Part shown: positions 58,101 through 64,000 of the stretch, one piece after another
Layout: each line of letters starts with the position of its first letter
Position numbering within the stretch: position 1 is the first letter of the stretch
Assembly (NCBI GenBank): GCA_965112735.1
Contig: OZ218951.1
Coordinates: 5,828,001-5,892,000 of the forward strand
Source of the DNA: Phaeosaccion multiseriatum
Taxonomy: Eukaryota > Ochrophyta, other classes
Length of the DNA stretch: 64,000 nt
Direction: 5' to 3'
Position numbers and translations under genes: made by a program
Notes under the pieces: generated by a model
Databases searched by the model: none
The model's input: only the letters and a program-made list of their open reading frames with translations
Told to the model about the DNA's origin: nothing

Positions 58101-61100
58101 GCCCGGCGGCAGGCTGACTCAAGGGGAAGCAGATGCCTAGTAGAAGAAGTACACTGGAAGAAGTACTTACCTGGCAGGTTAATTCACCTGCGCATATCCC
58201 ACTTGAGCCGCTGAAAACAGCAAACTGTTCGAATGCACGCAGGCAGGAGTGCACCAGTAGAGCATCAAGAGGTGGCCAGTCGGACGTGAAGAAAAGGAGG
58301 ATACTGGGCGTGAGTCTCCGAGAAAAAGCAGCAGAAAACGTCAGGGACGAAAGCCGTATCACATAATCTACTAAGGTAGACGAAGAGAGGTCAGAACCAG
58401 GCCATTGCGGGGTGAGCAGTAGCAGCTGCGAAAGGTATACAGGTGTGGGATCATCATGGTTGCCAGTGGGAAGCAGTCCACCAGGCCCGCCCCTGCTGAT
58501 AGAGCGGGCGGGGAGAGCCAAACGGGGTGGCTGCAGCGCGTGGATGCATCATTGTCTCAGCGCTCAAGCCCATGTGCTGCCACCACGTACCGCACATGAG
58601 CTGTCTCCAGTGCACGCTGCGGTGGTCCGGGAGACACCAGTGACATCTTGAAGTTTCTGCAAGGCAGAGGCATGTGGTGGGATGGGGGAGGGATTGTGGG
58701 GTTTAGAGAAGCAGCCAGAGCATTCTATGAGAGTAAAAGCAAGCAGCACCGACGCGATCGAAAGTAGCGCAGAAGAGGTCAGAGTGAGGTGTGTAGCTAG
58801 CCAGTTTATCATGGCCTGCCTCTCAAGGCGAGCCGCCACACACGCAAGAGCGTGGCCGGCCAGCGGTAGCGTTACTCGAGTGCAAGGAGATGCCTGGTGG
58901 AAGAAATATACTTGCGTCCATCTTCCTTACGGCGCAGGCGGAAACACCTTCGCACGTACCCTCGTTCCTTCGAGTACTATTGCTGAATCTCTCGAAACTT
59001 TGATGCCCTGTTCAAATGTGCCACAGGAGTGCAGAGAGAGAACAGAGCAAGCAAAAGACGACGGAGCAAGGAAAGAGAAGGGAGAGCATCATATGCTTGA
59101 GAAAGCGGTAGTACCATACGATCTGAAGCGAAGCCAAGACGTTAGGAGGGAGATGCGTTGGCTGGCCAGCCCGTCGATCATGTTGTGCCTCTCAATGACA
59201 TGAGACCCGCCATGCAATTTGCAAGCCCAGCCATGCAACTTGATTGCAAGGACCCAGTGGCAGACTGACTCAAGTGCATAGCTATAGAAAAAGTACCCAT
59301 GCTGTCCACAATCATTCTGTATCTTACAATGCAGGCAAGATGACCCTCGCAGACTATCAGTGACCCAGATTCAATCACAGCGTCCTGTTCGAATGCACGC
59401 AGGCAGGGGAAGTGTACACCAGTGGGGCGACAAGAGGAGGCCAGTGGTGGGACGTGAAGGAGGATGCTGGGCGTGAGTCTCCGAGAAAATAAAAGTAGAA
59501 AGAAAGAGAAAGTAGTAGGGACCATGTGATCTATCACTAATCAAGTAGTAAGGCGTAAGGAGAGGTCAGAGGTGAGTGTGTGTTGGGCCAGTACATCATG
59601 ATCTGCCTCTCAAAACGACCCGCCATGCAAGCAAGAGCCCGACGGCAGGCTCACTCAAGGGGAGGCAGATGCCTAGTAGAAGAAGTACATGATGTGATAA
59701 ATCGATGTCGACATTAGATATCGATGTCATATCGCTGGTACAAGTCCGTTCACTCCTCTAATAGCGGTATGTAGCTAATAAGACGCTTTCCCACAAACCC
59801 GAGCAAGTGCTCCACTGGTCTCTAGAAGAGAGATATCCCAACAGTACATTGGAAGAAGTACTTACCCCGCAGGAAGATTCACCGCATGTCCCCGTTGAGC
59901 CACTGAAAACAGCAAACTGTGTGCACACACGCAGGCAGGAGTGCACCAGTGGAGCATCAAGAGGTGGCCAGTCGGACGTGAAGAAAAGGAGGATACTGGG
60001 CGTGAGTCGTCGAGAAAAAGCAGCAGAAAACGTCGGTGACGAAAGCCGTATCACGTCATCTACTAAGAAGGTACTAGACGAAGAGGTCAGAGGTGAGTGT
60101 GTGTTAGGCCAGTCTATCATGATCTGCCTCTCGATACGAGCCGCCACGCCAGAGCCCGGCGGCAGGCTGACTCAAGGGGAAGCAGATGCCTAGCAGAAGA
60201 AGTACATTGGAAGAAGCACTTACGTCGCAGGAATTTTCACCTGTGCATGTCCCCGTTGAGCCGCCGCTGAAACCCGCCTCCTGTGTGCACACACGCAGGC
60301 AGGAGTGCACCAGCGGAGCATCAAGAGGCGGCCAGTCGGACGTGAAGAAAAGGAGGATGCTGGGCGTGAGCCTTCGAGAAAAAGCAGCAGAAAACGTCAG
60401 TGACGAAAGCCGTATCACGTCTTCTACTAAGAAGGTAGCTAGACGAAGAGGCCAGAGGTGACGTGTGTGTTGGGCCAGTATATCATGATCTGCCTCTCAA
60501 TACGACCCGCCATGCAAGCAAGAGCCCGACGGCAGGCTGACTCAAGGGGAAGCAGATGCCTAGTAGAAGTACATTGGAAGAAGTACTTACCTGGCAGGAA
60601 TTTTCACCTGTGCATGTCCCCGTTGAGCCGCCGCTGAAACCGGCCTCCTGTGTGCACACACGCAGGCAGGAGTGCACCAGTGGAGCATCAAGAGGCGGCC
60701 AGTCGGACGTGAAGAAAAGGAGGATGCTGGGCGTGAGCCTTCGAGAAAAAGCAGCAGAAAACGTCAGTGACGAAAGCCGTATCACGTCTTCTACTAAGAA
60801 GGTAGCTAGACGAAGAGGCCAGAGGTGACGTGTGTGTTGGGCCAGTATATCATGATCTGCCTCTCAATACGACCCGCCATGCAAGCAAGAGCCCGACGGC
60901 AGGCTGACTCAAGGGGAAGCAGATGCCTAGTAGAAGGACATTGGAAGAAGTACTTACCAGGCAGGAAAATTCACCAGTGCATGTCCCCGTTGAGCCACTG
61001 AAACCGGCCTCCTGTGTGCACACATGCAGGCAGGAGTGCACCAGTGGAGCATCAAGAGGCGGCCAGTCGGACGTGAAGAAAAGGAGGATGCTGGGCGTGA

Positions 61101-63826
61101 GTCTTCGAGAAAAAGCAGCAGAAAACGTCAGTGACGAAAGCGTATCACGTCATCTACTAAGAAGGTAGCTAGACGAAGAGGTCAGAGGTGACGTGTGTGT
61201 TGGGCCAGTATATCATGATCTGCCTCTCAATACGACCCGCCATGCAAGCAAGAGCCCGACGGCAGGCTGACTCAAGGGGAAGAGGATGCCTAGCAGAAGA
61301 AGTACATTGGAAAAGTACTTACGTCGCAGGTTAATTCACCTGCGCATATCCCACTTGAGCCGCCGCTGAAACCGGCCTCCTGTGTGCACACACGCAGGCA
61401 GGAGTGCGCCAGTGGAGCATCAAGAGGCGGCCGGTCGGACGTGAAGAAAAGGAGGATGCTGGAGCGTGCGTCTTCGAGAAAGCGCAGCAGAAAACGTCAG
61501 TGACGAAAGCCGTCTCACTTCATCTAGCTACTAAGAAGGTAGACGAAGAGAGGTCAGAGGTGAGGTGTGTGTTGGGCCAATATATCATGATCTGCCTCTC
61601 AATACGACCCGCCATGCAAGCAAGAGCCCGACGGCAGGCTGACTCAAGGGGAAGCAGATGCCTAGTAGAAGGACATTGGAAGAAGTACTTACCTTGCAGG
61701 ACAATACACCTGTGCATGTCCCCGTTGAGCCGCCGCTGAAAATGGCCCCCTGTGTGCACACACGCAGGCAGGTGTGCACCAGTGGAGCATCAAGAGGCGG
61801 CCAGTCGGGCGTGAAGAAAAGGAGGATGCTGGGCGTGAGTCTTCGAGAAAAAGCAGCAGAAAACGTCGGTGACGAAGCCGTATCACGTCATCTAGCTACT
61901 AAGAAGGTAGACGAAGAGAGCTCAGAGGTGAGCGTGTGTTGGGCCAGACTATCATGATTTGCCTCTCAATACGAGCCACCATGCAAGAACCCGGCGGCAG
62001 GCTGACGAGAGGCAGATCCTTGCGTAGATGGTAGAAGAAGTATATCACGTGAAGTATATGGTGCTCATCTTCCTCTATCTTACCGAGCAGGTACGGTCGT
62101 TACCATCGCAGTCCACCTGTGAGCCTTCGAACTTGGATGGGTTTCCCGGTTCAGACTGTGGCAGGGTTAGCACGCAGGCAGGCAGGAGTGCACCAGCGGA
62201 GCAACAAGAGGTGGTCAGCGGGACGTGAAGAAAGGGAGGATGCAGGGCGTGAGTCTCCAAGCACTACTACAAAGTCAGTGAAAGCCGTTCCACCCATCCA
62301 CGAAGGCCGAAGAGAGGTCAGAGATGGGGAGTCTTAGAAGAAGTACATGCATCTCCGTCTTCCTTACCTGGCAGGACCCTACACCAATGCAACCAACCAC
62401 TGAATCGAGAGACATGATGCCCTGTTCAAATGCAAGCAGCAGGAGTGCAAGTGGAGCAAGAGGTGGCCAGAGGGACGTGAAGAAAGTGACGATGCAGGGC
62501 GTGAGTCTCCAAGCACTATAAAGTAAGTGAAAGCCGTTCCACCCATCCACGAAGGCCGAAGAGACGTCAGAGGTGGGGTAGTCTTAGTAGAAGAAGTACA
62601 TGCATGTCCGCCTTCCTTACCAGGCAGGATTGTGGACCAGTGCAAGCGCTGACACCGGCTGTCTGTGTGTTGGAGACACTGGCTCTCTGTGCGCACGCAG
62701 GCAGGCAGGAGTGCACCAGTGGAGCAACAAGAGGTGACCAGAGGGACGTGAAGAAGGGGAGGATGCAGGGCGTGAGTCTCCAAGCACTACTACAAAGTCA
62801 GTCAAAGCCGTTCCACCCACCCACAAAGGCCGAAGAGAGGTCAGAGGTGGGGTAGTCTTAGTAGAAGAAGTACATGCAGCCATGTCCGTCTTCCTTACCT
62901 CGCAGGAACCTGGACCAACGCAAAGCAGATCTGAATCGTCAGACGTGATGTCCTGTTCAAATGCACGCAGCAGGAGTACAAGTGGAGCAAGAGGTGGCCA
63001 GAGGGACGAAAAGAAAGGGAGGATGCAGGGCGTGAGTCTCCAAGCACTATAAACACCCGTCGGTGAAAGCCGTTCCACCCATCCACGAAGGCCGAAGAGA
63101 GGTCAGAGGTGGGGTAGTCTTAGTAGAAGAAGTATATGCATGTCCGTCTTCCTTACCTCGCAGGAATCTGGACCACGGCAAACCACATCTGAAGCGGTAG
63201 ACGTGATGTCCTGTTCAAATGCAAGCAGCAGGAGTACAAGTGGAGCAAGAGGTGGCCAGACGCGAAGAAAAGGAGGATGTTGGGCCTGAGTCTCCGAGAG
63301 AAAGCAGCACACTATGTGAGTAAAAGCCGTACGACGCGAACTACTACTATCATGATCTGCCTCTCAAGGCGATCCGCCATGATTCACTCCCCCCCCCTCT
63401 TTTCCTTCCGTACCGAGCAGGAATCTGATGCGGAGCATTCCGCCCTTGATTGCGAGGTCAACTCAACACCCTGTGTGCAAGCAGGCAGGCAGTTGTGCAC
63501 CAGAGGAGCAACAAGAGGAGGCCAGAGGGACGTGAAGAAAAGGAGCATGCAGGGCGTGAGTCTCCGAGAAAACGAACTTTAAACACGAAGTGAAAGCCGA
63601 ACCAGAGATTGGTGTACTGTGGGGAAGAGTGTACTGTGGGGAAGAGTGGTCAGAGGTGAGGTGTGTGTTACGGTGTCTCCGGGGTGTCGCTCCCCTGACG
63701 GGGGCGAACGGCAGCTTGACTCAAGGGGAAGCAGATGCTTATAACTAGGCTGTTGTCCGCCTTTCTTACCGGGCAGGCGTCCGCAGCAGCGCAGAGCGCA
63801 GTTGCATCCGAGTCAAACGTGGAGTC
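55176..63826 (-). CDS. Mini-exon array gene: Cys-repeat protein with vWD/root-cap-like C-terminus (5' end beyond window)
   Basis: Minus-strand gene, 24 visible exons, summing to 731 codons plus stop with every phase matching. The last two exons (56268-56079, 55925-55176) encode VLVCATVGVNSDPVVTGLKG, AKWFAALAEDHLQWNWLLHV, YNPGCPAGEGGVCLGEGSLE and NGETITTPGEYMFENGDSVT. This resembles von Willebrand type-D or plant root-cap domains and is probably extracellular. The 22 mini-exons, in transcript order: 63826-63770, 63470-63414, 63210-63157, 62952-62899, 62686-62621, 62421-62368, 62155-62084, 61749-61693, 61379-61323, 61011-60958, 60647-60591, 60280-60224, 59916-59866, 59384-59328, 59007-58960, 58656-58591, 58224-58171, 57834-57778, 57471-57421, 57114-57049, 56772-56716 and 56523-56471. 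Each except 59007-58960 and 57471-57421 gives one repeat ending C-x(4-6)-C, e.g. DITSTASDVVCRGPDSCE, GIMSLDSVVGCIGVGSCQ, DADFGPGTAALCTGPNSCV. The last mini-exon ends in TG, which the next exon completes to Cys. The repeats may form coils of a beta-solenoid (inference). Confidence 0.72.
56840..59520. repeat. Block duplication of about 1.55 kb within the array
   Basis: 56840-57940 and 58390-59490 are close copies at an offset of 1539-1550 bp. Each block carries the same three mini-exons in the same order (57049/58591, 57421/58960 and 57778/59328). Thus multi-unit segments as well as single units have been duplicated. Confidence 0.88.
59691..59849. mobile_element. 159-bp insertion with 7-bp target-site duplication
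   Basis: The array unit is interrupted after AGTACAT (59684-59690). A unique 159-bp segment starting GATGTGATAAATCGATGTCG ends with a second AGTACAT (59843-59849), after which the unit resumes. The inserted DNA is lower in GC than its surroundings and is absent from all other units. I see no clear terminal inverted repeats and no coding capacity. It is probably a small non-autonomous element. Confidence 0.6.
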
Positions 63827-64000
63827 CTGTTCAAAGGCACGCAGTAGGAGCGAAAGCAAGTGGAGCAACAAGTTTTTGGATGTGAACAAAAGGAGCAGGA
63901 GACTCAGGGCGAGAAGCCAAGCAGTAGACTACTGGCAGCCGGTATGAGCGAGAGCGAAAGCACTACCGGGCGATCTAAAGCAGATGTGCCGCTCAGTACG
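63827..64000. other. Right edge of window
   Basis: Intron sequence of the mini-exon gene by position: it begins with the acceptor (read on the minus strand as GCCTTTGAACAG). No further exon can be assigned before the window ends, so the gene's start is outside. Confidence 0.6.

Larger units (their letters stand above)
56471..63826. repeat. Tandem exon-intron unit array
   Basis: Each unit is one mini-exon plus one intron. Units at 60224, 60591, 60958, 61323 and 61693 are spaced 365-370 bp and are nearly identical. Those from 62084 to 63770 are shorter (253-391 bp) and more diverged. Shared intron phrases include GTGAAGAAAAGGAGGATGC, GGGCGTGAGTCT, CAGCAGAAAACGTC, ATCATGATCTGCCTCTCAA and GACTCAAGGGGAAGCAGATG. 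Two acceptor types occur in transcript sense: a TTTGAACAG type and a TGCACACAG type. Confidence 0.9.

Noticed and set aside
56471-63826. Regular repeats resembling a CRISPR array
   Set aside because: Units are 250-390 bp with splice signals and coding exons, in a eukaryotic nuclear context. No short palindromic repeats or cas genes are present.

Overview
This is nuclear DNA of a GC-rich, intron-rich unicellular eukaryote. GT-AG introns with GTGAGT/GTAAGT donors interrupt nearly every gene, microsatellites are abundant, and every confident protein is eukaryotic. A TerC-type membrane protein, a CIPK/SnRK3-like kinase, two FNIP-repeat proteins and a Crypton-type tyrosine-recombinase transposon together fit a protist alga, perhaps a stramenopile. 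That placement is inference and is weak.

Layout from left to right: an SDF2-type MIR protein (-) diverges from an alpha/beta hydrolase (+), followed by FNIP-repeat protein 1 (+). Convergent to these is a RluA-type pseudouridine synthase (-). Next is a 1.5 kb gene-free stretch with two inverted repeats and a chimeric duplicate of part of the next gene. That gene is a WDR81-type BEACH/WD40 protein (-), which diverges from the Rab geranylgeranyltransferase beta subunit (+). A divergent histone H2A/H2B pair shares a promoter with E2F-like sites. A 17-exon IQ-motif protein (-) diverges from FNIP-repeat protein 2 (+). A CIPK-like kinase (+) and a TerC protein (-) follow. A 3.6 kb Crypton-like transposon with an uninterrupted two-exon recombinase lies just upstream of TerC. 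Complex I subunit NDUFS7 (+) comes next, then a degraded, lower-GC region with an ankyrin fragment and a possible reverse-transcriptase remnant.

The most unusual part is 55.2-63.9 kb. It looks repetitive and non-coding, but on the minus strand it resolves into one gene. A tandem array of about 22 mini-exons (48-72 nt, nearly all a whole number of codons in phase 0) is separated by homologous, repeated introns. Each mini-exon except two encodes one 17-24 residue repeat ending in a C-x(4-6)-C signature, commonly C-x-G-x-x-S-C. The array splices in frame into a C-terminal domain resembling von Willebrand type D or root-cap domains. All exons sum to a whole number of codons with no stop. Such interchangeable phase-0 cassettes could support rapid repeat turnover or combinatorial splicing.

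A second genome-level oddity is an 18-bp motif, CTGTATCACCAACTGCTG. It is scattered in both orientations through exons, introns and intergenic DNA of unrelated genes.

Most functions here are housekeeping (ER folding, Rab prenylation, chromatin, respiration, RNA modification, endosomal trafficking), with no sign of a functional gene cluster. Exon boundaries were read by eye from splice signals and reading-phase consistency. No alignment or database search was run.
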